Counted from the first letter of the stretch, positions 11,245 to 22,494 are shown. The stretch is 64,000 bases of DNA from Vandiemenella viatica (GCA_031002005.1 CM061919.1:177489121-177553120); one strand, 5' to 3'. Made by a program: numbers and translations. The notes: a model not told the origin generated them from the letters alone.

Positions 11245-11374
11245 TTCGGACTTTTAGATGTGATAGTAACAGTGATCCACAAATGTTCTCATCATGTGAT
11301 TGGCCGGACAAAACTGGCCTTTATGGATCTTCGATAAACCATAAAACTGGGGTGGTCTGACTGAAATTGGCAAT
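9640..11374. other. Unassigned AT-rich sequence with a long A run
   Basis: No recognisable gene. Short open frames at 9695-10051 on both strands show no known domain. The one clear feature is the 42-nt A run at 11201-11242. Confidence 0.5.
11201..11242 (+). repeat. Poly(A) run, 42 nt
   Basis: An uninterrupted A run. It could be the tail of a retroposed sequence lying at about 11090-11200, but I recognise no family there and no TSD. Confidence 0.9.
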
Positions 11375-12243
11375 AAGTTTTAGACGTTTCTATAATAGGA
11401 TCAAAACGGCTGAAGACTATGAACAGCTGAGGGTAATTCGGGTGGATATCTAACTGGGGGGAGGGGGGGGGGTCATGTTGTGATGAAGATCAATGCAAAG
11501 AAGATGTCAGCTTATTAGTTTCACAGATAAAAAATTAAAGGCTGATTATGATTATAAAATGGTGAAAGAATTGCTCAGATCTGAAACGTAAACACTTTGT
11601 CATAAAATTTCATAAAAAATGTCAACTGTGCAGGACACATTAGAGAGGTAGTAGGAAATTTTTTAAAAATCCTTCACTTATTGGAGGGAGAGGTTGGGTG
11701 ATACACGAGAGAAGTAAAGGAATTGGTTTACAAATCTTTGGTCAGACCATTGCTTGAATATGGTGGTGTAGTATGGGAACCACATTTTGGATATCAAATA
11801 CAGGAGCTGGAGGAGGAACAGAGAATGGCTGCTAGATTTATCTCTGGAAATTACCGCAGAACGAAGTCAGTAGCTGATATGGAATTCATTGAAAGACAGG
11901 AGAAGGGTGAAGAGACTCATGGGAGTGTACTAGGCGCGATGAGGCGTGAAAAGATATTGCTACTGTATAAGAATTAAAAGCAGTGCTTGGAAGGGAAAAG
12001 ATGACGATGACCACATGATGGCACTCGACTTCATGCACAATAGGGAGATCCTTTCGTAGGCAAGGGGTCACGGATTGGAATAAGTTACATAGAGAAATGA
12101 TGGATAAATTGCCAAAAACAGTGAAAGAACGAAAAGTTGAAATTTTTGGAGGTCAAAAACAGGAGACTACAGGAAAGGGGAAGAGTGCAGGTGTAATGGA
12201 ATTGCCACCGGAGCGTGCGCTCCATGGCACTTAAATTAAATTA
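11375..12243 (+). mobile_element. CR1-like non-LTR retrotransposon copy C
   Basis: A plus-strand copy truncated inside the RT palm. The best open stretch (11723-11977) reads LVRPLLEYGGVVWEPHFGYQIQELEEEQRMAARF. Several frameshifts break the rest, and a G run at 11456-11472 replaces part of the thumb. The 3' end is well kept: GCCACC, the stem-loop GGAGCGTGCGCTCC at 12210-12223, then a TTAAATTAAATTAAA tail to about 12243. Confidence 0.82.
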
Positions 12244-12390
12244 AACTCTCTTACGATAGTCTCGAGTGTTTCAAGTGATTATATGCGTTGCGGAAAACTC
12301 TGTTTGATGAACCCCAGTGAACAGAACGATACGTGCTGTCTTCTGATTCCGCCAGAAACTTGGATATTTAGTTTTCACTAAAAAGGACGA

Positions 12391-14460
12391 ATGTGCTTGG
12401 CAAAGTTCAAGAGAAGATTCTATGCAAAAAAATTACAAAACCACCGGGAGTTTCAGGTAATGAATCCTAGTCAATATGGATTTAGAATCGGGCAGTCGAC
12501 AGAGGATGCCATAAATCGGTCAATGGAAATAATCTGTAGCAGTACAAAAAATTATGAAGTTGCATATTTATTGACATCTCGGGAGCTTTCGACAATTTAT
12601 GGTTGCCCGCCCTGTTTGAACGGCTGAGAGAGATTGGTTGTCCAAGAAAGTCTACACCTTCAGGGACTATTGCAGATTTAGAATTGCTTCCTTGAGATGC
12701 CAGAACTCGTTCATCACGAAGACCCTTAGTAAAGGATGCCCGAGAGGTTCAGTTTGTGGTCCCATATTCTGTGATATAGGGATATAACCAGTAATTGAAC
12801 TATTACAAAGAATACTTGAACTTCTAAGTCTAATAGGTTTTGCTGATGACCTTTTACTACTCGTGGAAGGAGCAAAAAGAGCAGAAATTAAGTACAATAG
12901 TTTTTTTTAACTGATTAATGTCTCTTAACAGCGAGGTCTTTAGAGACGGGAAAGGACGGGGGGCAAGGAATGGGAAGGAATTTGGCCATGGCCTTAAGAA
13001 AGAAGCATCCGGCATTTTCCTGGAGTGATTTGGGAAACCATGGAAAACCCAAATCTGGATGCCCGGACGGGGATTCGAACCGCCGTCCTCCCGAATGCGA
13101 GGCCAGAACGCTAACCGTTACACCACCACATTTCGGTAGTACAATAGTAATCTGGTACTTAACTTCCTTAGCCAATGGTGCAGTAAAGTCAAGTTGAGTT
13201 TAGCACCACATATAACAACATCTATGTTGCTCATGGGCAAGCTGACTCGAAAACCAACTATAAGAATCGAAGGTAAATCAATTCATAAAAAACCCAGTGT
13301 GCAGATACTTAGGCATTCAATTGGATGAATGTTTAAACTTCGAAGCCCACTTAGAGAATAGCAAGAGCAGTGGCGGTCATGAATAAAATCATTAATATTG
13401 GCCAACAAAAATTCACTGTTCCAGTCCAAACTATAAGACTATACTATGACGCAATTTTATCCACTCAGAAAGTGTGTGGGCAAATCATCTAAGAAAAATA
13501 AAACAGCGAGTCAGACGTGTCCAACGAGGAATGCATTTATGATTGACATGAGCATACCGAACCGTGGCAACAAATTCATTAACCGTTGTCATTGGTGTAT
13601 GGCCACTGGACCTTGAAGTAAGGAAACGGGGTGCCATCTACTGGCTCAGAAAAGGGAAACAAGATAAGGTAGCAGAAATTGTAGGCAGCGAAGCCACATC
13701 GGAGATGCACATTCAGAAGCTTCTATTGGCGGAATGGCAACAAGAATGGAACAACAGTGAAACAGGTCGAAGAGCATATGATATGTTCCCATCCATAGAG
13801 GAGAGGTTAAAGTTGAAGTACCTTCAACCCTCTCCCGGATTGGTACACTACTTTACAGGTTACGGGCCATACAATAGCTGGCTCCGAAGTCGAAATATTG
13901 CGGACTCAGACAGGTGCGAATGTGGTGAAGAGAGTACGCCGGAGCACGTGGTATGGGAATGTGAAATAACAGCCAGTCTGAGAGAACACCAGTAAGTTCG
14001 GCTGCAAGGTAGGAGAATATTCCACATACTGCGCGACGAAAGTTTGTGGCATTTGCTGGACGAGGCAGCTGATCTAGCCTCAAAATTTTGGAAGGAGAAA
14101 TTTATAAAAAGGAAAAATGTCGAGCGAAATCAAAGGCCACAGGTAGCAGAAGAGGAGAACACAATTACAACTCGTGGAATAGAGGAAGCCAATTCCAGAA
14201 ACAACTGCCGAGGGAACAATGATGCTGGAAGTTTGGCTTTCACAACATCGGATTGACGGAAGATATCCTACGACAATCAGCAACATCAATCGTCGGAGGA
14301 ACTTCAGTGTGCTCCAGAGAGGCCGTCTTCTGAGCGACAGGTGGGGCCGTCTTGGTATTCCAGGAGGTCAACTCTTGATAGCCTGGGCGGCTGACTTTGC
14401 TGCCGGTTCCAGGGGACTCTACATTTGGAGCGCACTCAACACCAAGAAAAATGAATATTA
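12391..14460 (+). pseudogene. R1-clade non-LTR retrotransposon reverse transcriptase relic
   Basis: Fragments in order are YGFRIGQSTEDAINRSM (12477 on), then PRGSVCGP and GFADDLLLLVEGAKRAEIK (the catalytic FADD box, about 12835-12893), an interrupting SINE, the thumb region (KVKLSLAPH to TIRIEGKSIH), and a 143-residue open frame (13564-13995) with PLDLEVRKRGAIYWL and a C-terminal zinc-finger-like motif CECGEESTPEHVVWEC (C-x-C-x7-H-x4-C). GFR..STEDAI, ADDLLLLV and this C-terminal finger are R1-clade traits. Stops and frameshifts occur in every section. No 28S rDNA flanks it, so this is not an R1 in its classical target. The 3' end is uncertain, perhaps the AAATAAATAAATAAA at 14795-14808. Confidence 0.82.
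12901..13137 (-). mobile_element. tRNA-derived SINE (family 1), copy 3, inside the R1-clade relic
   Basis: A minus-strand copy: the T8 run at 12901-12908 is its A tail, the B box complement GGATTCGAACC lies near 13071, and the head ends near 13137. The 10-bp AGTACAATAG is perfectly duplicated at 12891-12900 and 13138-13147. The duplication falls in the RT frame right after the ADD box, so the retrotransposon was already present when the SINE inserted. Confidence 0.95.
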
Positions 14461-14493
14461 GTGGACCGAAGTGCGGCTGCGACTATTTGTGGT

Positions 14494-14602
14494 GGTAATA
14501 GTAGTATTAATAGTAGTAGTAATGGTATTAGTAGTAGTAGTATTAATGTTAGTAGTAATATTAGGGACAATAGCAGTAGTAGTAGATGTAGTAGTGGGGT
14601 GG
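14494..14602. repeat. Imperfect (AGT)n microsatellite
   Basis: About 110 bp of AGT/TAGT units with scattered substitutions (ATT, AAT). It starts just after the R1-like open reading region ends and may have grown from its 3' untranslated region. Confidence 0.85.
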
Positions 14603-15211
14603 TACCCATTCTGTTTAATTACAGTAGATGTAATAGATATTGGAAATTGAATCAAATTTTTCTTGCATTCATTGTTTATATGTTAATACGTAATATACAG
14701 TATATATATAAGATACAAATATATGTAAATGTAAAAGAGTGGAAATAAGGGCTAAGATTAGATACTAGGTGCTGGGCTATGTTGCATATGGAAAATAAAT
14801 AAATAAAAGAAGGATGAAAGTAGCCTCGTTGGCCGGTGAGACCGTGGTGGTTTTGTCCTTGCTTCTTCCCGTTCTACTTTCGGCAGATTAGGCTTGGTTG
14901 GTCTGTCACTCGTCGAAATGAGTACTGCTTATGTATTAACATTTCATCGTTGCCAAATACTAACATTTTAAATTTTCTTAGTCAACAATAAGTCCGTCCA
15001 TCGGTAGCGCTATTTTCGCAGGTGAAATAACGGTTAAACAAAGTTCCTGACTCTAACTTGCTATAAATATAATATTTTTTCTAGAAAATAAACACCAAAC
15101 ACCAATAACATAACAGCCCTGATCCAAATTCTGTCCAAACTGAGCGAGAGAACTTTTAGAATAGCACATAAGGATGTTATAAGTTCCAAAGGCTGCATGA
15201 AAAGCTAATAT
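14603..15211. other. Unassigned sequence
   Basis: This holds the possible AAATAAATAAATAAA end of the R1-like copy at 14795-14808 and then about 400 bp with no recognisable feature. Confidence 0.45.
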
Positions 15212-15640
15212 ACACTGATCAGCCAAAACATTATGACCACCTGCTTATTAGTGTGTCGGTCCATCTTTGGAGCGCAATACAGCAGCGCTTCGGTGTGGCA
15301 AGGATTCGAAAAGTCCTTGTTAGGTTCCCGGAGTTGTCTGGCATCAGATGTCTACGCACAGGTCACGCAATTCTCTTAAATTATTGGCCGGTGGTTTGTT
15401 GGCGCGGCGGCTGGGAACGAGCATCTCGAAAAAGGCGAGGCTGGTCGTCTGTTCGCGTGCTACTGTAGTGTGCTTCTATAGGGAGTAGTTGAAGGACTGG
15501 GCGACTAGGTTGTGAACGTCCACGCCTCATCATAGAACGTGGAAATAGGAGGCTTGCCTGCTCTGTAAAGCGGGATAGGCGGCGGCGATCTGTGGCAGCT
15601 CTGATAGCAGAGTGCAATGCTGGTGCAGGTGCAAGTGCTG
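15212..15640. mobile_element. Tc1/mariner-type transposon end and interior fragment
   Basis: The left end reads TACACTGATCAGCCAAAACA and continues TTATGACCACC, a terminus I recognise from widespread insect Tc1/mariner-type repeats. The following sequence (GCGCAATACAGCAGCG, CAGATGTCTACGCACAGGTC) belongs to the same repeat. From about 15410 the sequence is moderately GC-rich and carries a 78-residue minus-strand frame (15381-15617) with no clear domain. No matching right end is seen, so the copy is truncated or rearranged. The assignment is from memory of the repeat. Confidence 0.6.
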
Positions 15641-15980
15641 CGGACTACACTTATTGACTGTTTTAGCTAAAAAAATAAATAAATAAAAAAACACTATAGT
15701 TAGCTGTACTGTAATAAAGCTTCCGAGAAAGACAGTGGTAAAAAAAGCACACCAGGAAACTACTTAAATTAACTATGTTAAGTTAATAGTTGCCAAAAAT
15801 AACGAGAGCTTCTCTGGATTAACTTACTATGTCTTCTGTTGCCACTAGAGTAGTAACAGTGAAAGGTCTCATGTGTCACAGCCATTGCCGGGGAATATTC
15901 AGTCTCTCTGAGGCCATACAGCCATCTCAATGTGATTTGCTGCTATCAAGTATTGACATATGGACATTTACACACACAAC
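15641..15980. other. Unassigned AT-rich sequence
   Basis: Starts with an AAATAAATAAATAAAA stretch (15668-15690); nothing else recognised. Confidence 0.5.
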
Positions 15981-15992
15981 ACTTAAACGCCC

Positions 15993-16230
15993 ACCGAGCG
16001 TGGTGGTGTAATGGCTAGCGTTCTGGCCTCGCATTCGGGAGGACGGCGGTTCGAATCCCCGTCCGGGCATCCAGATTTGGGTTTTGCATGGTTTCCCAAG
16101 TCACTCCAGGCAAATTTCGGGACGCTTCCTTCAAAAGACCATGTCCGAATTCCTTCCCATTCCTTGCCCCCCATCCTTTCCCGTCTCTAAAGATCTCGCT
16201 GTTAGAGAGACGTTAAGCAGATACAAAAGA
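15993..16230 (+). mobile_element. tRNA-derived SINE (family 1), copy 4
   Basis: A well-kept copy: head ACCGAGCGTGGTGGTGTAAT with A box, B box GGTTCGAATCCCC (about 16050), GATTTGGGTTTTGCATGG, CTTGCCCCCCATCC, and the 3' block GTTAGAGAGACGTTAAGCAG shared with copy 6. The target site ACTTAAACGCCC (15981-15992) is repeated as ACTTAAACAGCC (16231-16242). Confidence 0.92.
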
Positions 16231-16245
16231 ACTTAAACAGCCATG

Positions 16246-16318
16246 CCATCAGCCGGACTCGAACCGGTGACCTTTGGCACGTGGAGTTAACACTCTAGCC
16301 CCTACGCTGCTGAGGCAG
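16246..16318 (-). mobile_element. tRNA-like sequence, probably the head of a second SINE or a tRNA relic
   Basis: On the minus strand there is an A-box-like GCGTAGGGGCTAGAG and a clear B box GGTTCGAGTCC within a foldable T arm (CCGG stems). The acceptor stem does not pair well, so it is not a functional tRNA gene. It is directly adjacent to the right TSD of SINE copy 4. I cannot define its 3' end. Confidence 0.4.
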
Positions 16319-17519
16319 GCATCCTCGGTTTCCTTTCTTCAAAGTCAATGGTGCAGAGATGGATTTGCAGGGAAACCTAACGTCAGCTTTCCTTGCCATA
16401 AGTTACACCGCCGTCAATAAACATAGCTCCTGACGTTACTAACACTGCCTCTGGTTCAAGAGGTCACGGACGTTCAAAAAATTTTAACTCATCCCAAAAT
16501 GTAGTTTCGTACAGGATAAATGCCACCTACAAATTTCATGATTTACGAGAATGGCCCACTGCTCATCGAAAATTTGTGGCGTTTAATATGAAGCACCTGA
16601 ACAAAAATATGGGCTACTTCAAGAATAATAATCGGAAACCCTGTCCTTTGACCTTTAAAAAACGCCGCAGCCACGGTTTTATTTGACAAATCGTAATTAA
16701 TAGACATTTATGACGTGTAGTAGACCCGCCGCGTAAAAGAGAATCTCTAAAATATCAGGGGAACTCATAAATTTAATGGCATTTGAGGTTTGCACTTTGA
16801 CCGCAAATACAACGTTTTATAGACTAAACAGCATTGTCACATAACTTGACAAATAATAACTTTAAGAACCAGGACGTAAAGGTCACACAGTAAACATTAT
16901 TTCTAACAAGGGTATCAACCTGAGGGCCAAAATTCTACGTAACTTTTAACAAGTCGACTAGGTTTGAACCTTTAAGTTATAGAAATATTTACTTCCGTAA
17001 CAATTTCAGAACTCATATTTCAGTAAATTGTCACGTCTCTTAATTATTTTGTCGATCAGCAGTGAGCTGTTTGTGCTTACATAGTGAAATTTCTTTATTT
17101 CGATTCAAATGCTAGGTAATTTTCTCGGACTTTATCATCAACAAAGATTGTTTCATGTAATTAAAATATGCAAGGAAATCTCCCCCGTTCCGATAACATG
17201 TCAAACCGTACTGTATGTATCCTGTACCAGATAGAGTTACCGGCTTTGGTGAAGATATAACGAAAATGTTACCCTGCGTGTTTGATAATTATTATAGATA
17301 TAAAAAAAGTTTTTGATAACGGAGAATGCAATGAACGAGATCTTTGCAGTAGTATACAAGAAATACAATGTAGTCTATAATTTTTACAAGATTGAACAGG
17401 TAGGAAATAAGGACCCAACCAGCAGTTAAGAAGGGAAAAAGGATTTTTTATTTATCTTTCTTATTATACGGTCTGTATATCTAACATGTAATGAAAGAGA
17501 ATAAATGAAGACGGTAAGA
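16319..17519. other. Unassigned AT-rich sequence
   Basis: No coding frame of note, TIR or tRNA-like sequence found over about 1.2 kb. Confidence 0.5.
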
Positions 17520-18540
17520 TTTGATGACGATGTTCCAGTAAGACAAACTGTGGAATTTCTTGTCATTAAACCTTTGTTTGCTGTTGTCAGTCCCTCGAAT
17601 TGTTTTGAAGTACTCCTCCATCCCTTCCTACCTTGCGTTAACCCCTTCATCACAAAACACCCTTAAAATCTACGTCTCCATTTATTTGCTTCATTCTAAT
17701 CTTCGTCTATTTCTTAACTTCATCTATTCCCTCTACTAACAAATTAACCAATCCCACATGTCCTAAAAATTGGTTTGCGATGCTCTTCTTTCTGTAAGGC
17801 TCTTCCACAAACTTCTTTCTTCACCCATCATCTCCAAAACACGTTCATTTCGTACGTTATCTGAACATTTAATTTTCGCAGTCTTCTGTTGTACCACCGT
17901 TCAAATACTTCCATTTTCCTACTTTCTGGTATTCCAAAACTCCATGCTTCACAACTATAAAGCGCTGTGTTACAGAGTTTTAAAAAAGTTCTTTATTAGT
18001 CCTAGATCAGTGATGGAAACTAAAAGATCTCTCTTTTTCAAGAAGGCCCTTTTCGTCTGTGCTATTCTGGTTTTAACATCACTCCTGCAATCGGCCATCA
18101 GTTGTAATTATACTTCCAAAGCAGCAGAATTCATTTACTTCTCCTATTGCATCTCATTCTATTTTTGTATTTATTCTGTTATTATTGCTATCATTTTTGC
18201 CACATTCCATCACTCGCTTTGGTTTATATTTGTTCCAAAATCTTCCGTCAGTATTTTGTCCACACCTTTCAGTAATTTCTGAAGATCCTCAGTTTGGGCT
18301 ATCAACAGAACAATGGCATCATCAAATCGTAGTATAATAATTTTTTCTCCTCGAACACTTATGTCACATTTATATTATTCTTTTACTTCTTTTATAGCTT
18401 CCTCTACATAAAAGATGACAACCTTGTATCACACCCTTTTCAAATAATGCATGTCTCTCGTGATTCTTTACTTTTATTATACCCACTTGATTCATACATA
18501 TATTATAAATTGCTTTTATTGTGCCTACTCTAATCTAGGT
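17520..18540 (-). pseudogene. Non-LTR retrotransposon reverse transcriptase relic
   Basis: Reading the minus strand in shifting frames gives, in order, a decayed GCD-R-L-S block, then RGEKIIILRFDDAIVLL (the ADD box as FDDA), DLQKLLKGVDKILTEDFG.NIN, DCRSDVKTRIAQTKRAFLKK, and LCNTALYSCEAWSFGIPESR. This is the palm-to-thumb order of the insect endonuclease-reverse transcriptase type whose thumb reads ALYGCE.W. Stops are frequent and the catalytic box is mutated (F-D-D-A for F-A-D-D). The 170-residue plus-strand open frame at 17770-18282 is the antisense of this relic, not a gene. Confidence 0.7.
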
Positions 18541-18674
18541 CTGGTTATAATAAAATGAGCTACAAACAAGTATTGAAAATTCATTTCAGAACGTATTTTT
18601 CACAAATATAAAATCGTTTTAGAAGCATTTTCAGGACTGCAACAAGTACGGGGATGAAATGTATCGAAGTACCA

Positions 18675-19112
18675 TGAAATCGTACGAGGAAACTGGATTA
18701 CAAAACCTTGATGAGAACACTGATAAAATATGGGGGCGTAGTATGGAACCCACATTTCTGGTATTAGTATTCCTGTAAGTTTGGGAGGATGACAAGCAGA
18801 GTAGATGGATAATTACCGAAGAACACTTTCAGTAACGGAACCAACGTAACTTAGGTTGCGAATGAAGAGAGAGCTGGAAGTGTATAAAGCGTAAATTAAG
18901 AATGGGCTTGGACGAATGTTTATAGAAAAATTGGTAATAGAACACGGAAGGGAAGAGATGACCGTGACCACAAGTTGGCACTTGATTTCAGTTGTAAATT
19001 TTGTTTCTTCGGTCAAGGAGTCAGGGACTGGAATAAATTACAGAGGGAAATGCTGTACAGTTTACCAGACACACTGCAGAAATTTAAAATTAAATTTTGC
19101 TAAGGAAAAGAA
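18675..19112 (+). mobile_element. CR1-like non-LTR retrotransposon copy G (very decayed)
   Basis: Nucleotide blocks match the 3' part of copies A to F: GGATTACAAAACCTT, GGGGGCGTAGTATGGAACCC, GATGACCGTGACCACAAG, TCAGGGACTGGAATAAATTA and the run-out at 19080-19112. No open frame of use remains and the 3' stem-loop and tail are missing. Confidence 0.65.
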
Positions 19113-19189
19113 TTTTGGGCAGAAGATGAAAGAGCAGCACAGGATCAGCTGGATGTCTGGGAGAGGGCAGTTGAGTCGTACTGCATTTA

Positions 19190-19690
19190 GATCTCTGCAT
19201 TAAAGACTGAAGTTATAATCACAACAAGAAGAGTAGGTCAGACACAGGCATATCATTTGTAGAGCAATTGAAGAAAATTGAATGTTTCAAATATTTGGAA
19301 AACTGAATTGAAGAAAATTTAGGAAACAGTATGGAGATGAATGAAAGAAGAAGACGTGCAGATGGATTTTTTAAGATTATTAGAAGCCTGGTTTGGAGTA
19401 TAGATGTGCCACATAAGAGTAATGCAATAATCTACAAGATCTACTTGGTGCCGATTTTGACGTGTGGATCGTGTAGAGGGATGAAGGAGAGACAAAAGAA
19501 GGACACAAGCTATGAAAACGAAGTTTCAGAGGAGTAGAATAGGAACAACGAGAAGGGGCTTATTAAGGAACGAGAAAATCAGGAAAATATAGAAGTCAAG
19601 GTAACTGTGGAATGGTCGAGTGAAGAGAATGGGAGAGGAGAAGCAACCAAACAAGATGCTAGACAAGGAGCTTGTGAGGTTCACATCCTC
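19190..19690 (+). pseudogene. Reverse transcriptase C-terminal relic (different LINE)
   Basis: The best stretch (19331-19537) reads MNERRRRADGFFKIIRSLVW, then VPHKSNAIIYKIYLVPILT and GMKERQKK. This matches the thumb and C-terminal region of the insect endonuclease-reverse transcriptase type (RI..G.Y..I..L.W...VP..C..TIYK.Y..PILTY). The following sequence, in other frames, gives GTTRRGLLRNEKIR and MGEEKQPNKMLD. The RT core is absent. A possible further tail piece lies at 20325-20520. Confidence 0.65.
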
Positions 19691-20520
19691 ACATTTGTGT
19701 GATTTTACATTAATTAAGCTATTTTTTTATTTAATAAATTGTAATGTTGTGTATTAACTCGGAATTTTTAAGTTCAAAGGTCAAAGAATAACAAGATGAA
19801 TAACGAGATCTCTGAAAAATAAAAGAAGAGTCAAGAGTGAGTTGTTGAAGAGAAGATTTGAATGGAGAGGACGAGTTTTGGTTTTTTGGAATGAACAAGT
19901 TTGAAAGAAGAGATGAAACAGTTTGGCTCACTGGAGAAGCCACAAGAATCCTGGCGGGATTATTAATAGTAAAATATTAGCCTGAGGGCAGAAGGTTTAG
20001 GGTTAGGGATAAAGATAATGTTATATGACTTGAGAAAAGAGAATTGTTTGTTAAATAAAAAAATATAAGAAGAAAGTGTTTTGATTTGAGATTGAGATAT
20101 ACAGATGTAGATATAGACAAAGGAATTAATTTGAGTTTGTGTAATAAGAATTGGAATAATAATAATTTTGATTTTTCAGCGTGAGTATCATATTAAAACC
20201 AGCGCCGGACAAAGAGGGGTGATGGAAATCTCTATATACTGGTCTGGTGCTGGAAATAAGAGGCAACGAAGTATATAAATATATTTAAAGTATTATACAA
20301 AATAGAGACGTTACATTTAAGTACGTTACAAGCTGAAAGGTAAGTCCCCCAGAGGAAGACCGAGTGAAATGCTGAGGAAAGAGGAGGAAAAGGATGACAG
20401 TAGAAGAAGAAAGAATGGACAGGAAGCGTTGGAGAGGCATATGTTCCAAGCAGACCAGGCAAGTGGTTGGAAGTTGCTCAAAATGATGATGACGACGAAA
20501 GGGGGACAATAGTAAGGTGG
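19691..20520. other. Mostly unassigned; possible LINE tail at 20325-20520
   Basis: At 20335-20500 one frame reads GKSPRGRPSEM followed by KDDSRRRKNGQ and a GATGATGATGACG run. That resembles the GKRPRGRP tail and DDD-rich end of the LINE type at 19190-19690, but it is too short to be sure. The rest shows no feature. Confidence 0.35.
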
Positions 20521-21399
20521 TGAGATCGCACTCAAATAATTTGATAACGAATTGAATGGAAACTGCCAGTGGGACATGTGTTCCACTGCGATGAAATTAT
20601 TACGGTTTTGGGGTTAAGAAGATGGACATTAGTAAATAGTAATTGCGTAGAAACTTAGGTTCTTTGGGTTTGTCTTAAATGAAAGAAAAATTCCGGCATT
20701 TACCTTGTGACCATCACACAACCCACCAATCAATATCATTATTATTTTATTTTTCTCTGATTAATTATAAGAATTTATGAATAATTGTAGTAATGTCAGT
20801 AAACCAATTTTGTAGAGTTTCCAAAAGCCTTAGTTTTGTACAGTCTTTGTGTAGTATATATTTAGTATCGTTAGCTAGCTAGCATTGTAAGAATATTTGG
20901 TCACCTCACCAGTAGCAGCTAATCGGAAACAGTTTGCAAGGTTGGCACCAGGTGTGGTAATAACATATGGCTCATATTTGGGCTCCACAGTAATGGAGTG
21001 TTAAATGTATTAGGAGCTTGTTAAGATGCGGCATGGATGTTTAAATGTTGATTTTAAGTAACTGTGCTTAATACATCAAGCGATATTTCGTTAACAATTC
21101 CTATCTTTTTTAGGTGGTTTTAAGTTATTAACTACATTTAAATTAAACCAAACTGAGCTGCAGTTGCATGTGTTCGAGATGACATTGGGCCTTTCTCGTC
21201 CATAACATCTCAATTGATGTGGAAATGCTACTAATCTACGTGTGTCGTAGGAAGCTGTCTATTGATTATCGACAGCTATACACCACACTAAATGAGTAGA
21301 AATCTCACAACCTGCAGGATTTGGAGAAATCAAAATCTGGATATGCAGAACGTGATTGTAGCGTGGTTCCTATCGAATGGCGTGGCGGGACGTTAACAC
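20521..21399. other. Unassigned AT-rich sequence
   Basis: Nothing recognised. TTAGCTAGCTAGCA at about 20873 is a small palindrome. Confidence 0.5.
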
Positions 21400-21960
21400 T
21401 CCGTGTAGTCCGTCAGGTCGTCCCATGGTAGTTGGAGTGGGTATAAAGAGATTTGACGGCTAGCAGCTAACAGCCCGACGGTGTCTTTTCTTTCCCTTTT
21501 TACTGCAGTGGGGTCGGCGTAGAAGTGGATACGGCTTAAGGGCGAGAGGCAGTAAAGGGGCCACGACGCGCCGAAATTCGTCGGAGCGGGCGTCTGAATT
21601 AATAAGACGGCCTCCGGCGATACGACGGCCACGTCGACATCGGCTATCGATCCCACACCATTTAATTATTTCGCAAGTGTTCCGTCTGCTGGCGCGCCGA
21701 ACTGCCAGCGCAGAATTTTGCAAGGGGGAAGGTTGGAGCAGGGGTCGAGAGTAGGGAGTCTCGGGAAGGCTGGCAGGAGTCGAGGGAGGGGAGGTTGGGG
21801 GAAGAAGCACGTGCCTCTTGTCGTAAAGGGAAGAGCCCCAAGTTATAACGCGGGGCAGCGGAGCAAAAACGGGACTCCATAGGAGCTGCAGGTTCGGGAA
21901 AATCTCGAAGCGACGTCTTCTGGAGCGGTAAATAGCAGCCGAAAAGGGAGGACGTATCTC
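21400..21960. other. GC-rich island, origin unknown
   Basis: About 560 bp stands out from its AT-rich surroundings by high G+C and many CpG. A TATA-like GTATAAAGAG lies at 21441-21450, just upstream on the plus strand. Overlapping minus-strand open frames (21393-21656, 21460-21810, 21662-21880) are rich in Pro, Ser and Arg and match nothing I know, as expected of GC-rich noncoding DNA. It could be a promoter or first exon of a host gene, or the end of a GC-rich transposon. Confidence 0.4.
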
Positions 21961-22278
21961 GTAGCCACTGTTGCTAATGAACCACTAACCATTAGTTCCG
22001 AACGAAACTGACGCTACAACGAGATACCCCCGAAACTCTAGCGAATCTCTAACTCGTAATTTACGTGGGAGTTGATTCGATCTAACTGCAACTTGAACTG
22101 AAATTTAGCAAGCCGAGGTCATTACCATACTGTTACTGTGCCTGGCACTTGGTAGTTGATTCGATTCCTGCTGCACTAGTAGGCAGGGGAAAACGATGGG
22201 ACATAATTTATAGTCTAATAATTGTACACCGTTAAGGCCGTTAAGGCGTGCTGCACTTTCGACAGTAGTTCGTCCAAC
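21961..22278. other. Unassigned sequence
   Basis: No feature recognised between the GC-rich island and SINE copy 5. Confidence 0.45.
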
Positions 22279-22494
22279 GGATCGACGTAGAGGTCATTAG
22301 AGGCGGGATGGGAGTGGGGACAAGGAACGGGAAGGAATTCGGCCATGGTCTTTTGAAGGAAGCGTCACGAAAGTCGCCTGGAGTGATTTGGGAAAACCAT
22401 GGAAAACCCAAATCTGAATGTCCGGACGGGGATTCGAACCGGCGTCCTCCCGAAAGCGAAGTCAGAACGTTAACCGTTCACCCACCACGCTTGG
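22279..22494 (-). mobile_element. tRNA-derived SINE (family 1), copy 5
   Basis: A minus-strand copy: 3' block complement GGTCATTAGAGGCGGGATGG, GGAAGGAATTCGGCCATGG, CCATGGAAAACCCAAATCTG, B box complement GGATTCGAACC (22431) and head complement CACCACGC near 22490. It ends in the 'CTCTAATGACC' subtype seen in copy 2 rather than the GAGAGACGTTAA subtype of copies 3, 4 and 6. No A tail or TSD is clear. Confidence 0.85.

Noticed and set aside
11087..11311. Minus-strand open frame with a poly-Phe run
   Set aside because: The Phe run is a translated A run; not coding.
16246..16318. Functional tRNA gene
   Set aside because: A and B boxes are present but acceptor and anticodon stems do not pair properly.
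17770..18282. A 170-residue plus-strand open frame with membrane-like segments
   Set aside because: It is exactly antisense to an RT relic whose minus-strand motifs are recognisable; hydrophobic look comes from complementing Lys/Asn-rich codons.
21460..21810. A 116-residue minus-strand open frame in the GC-rich island
   Set aside because: Three overlapping frames on the same strand are all open, as expected when stop codons are rare in GC-rich DNA; no homology recognised.
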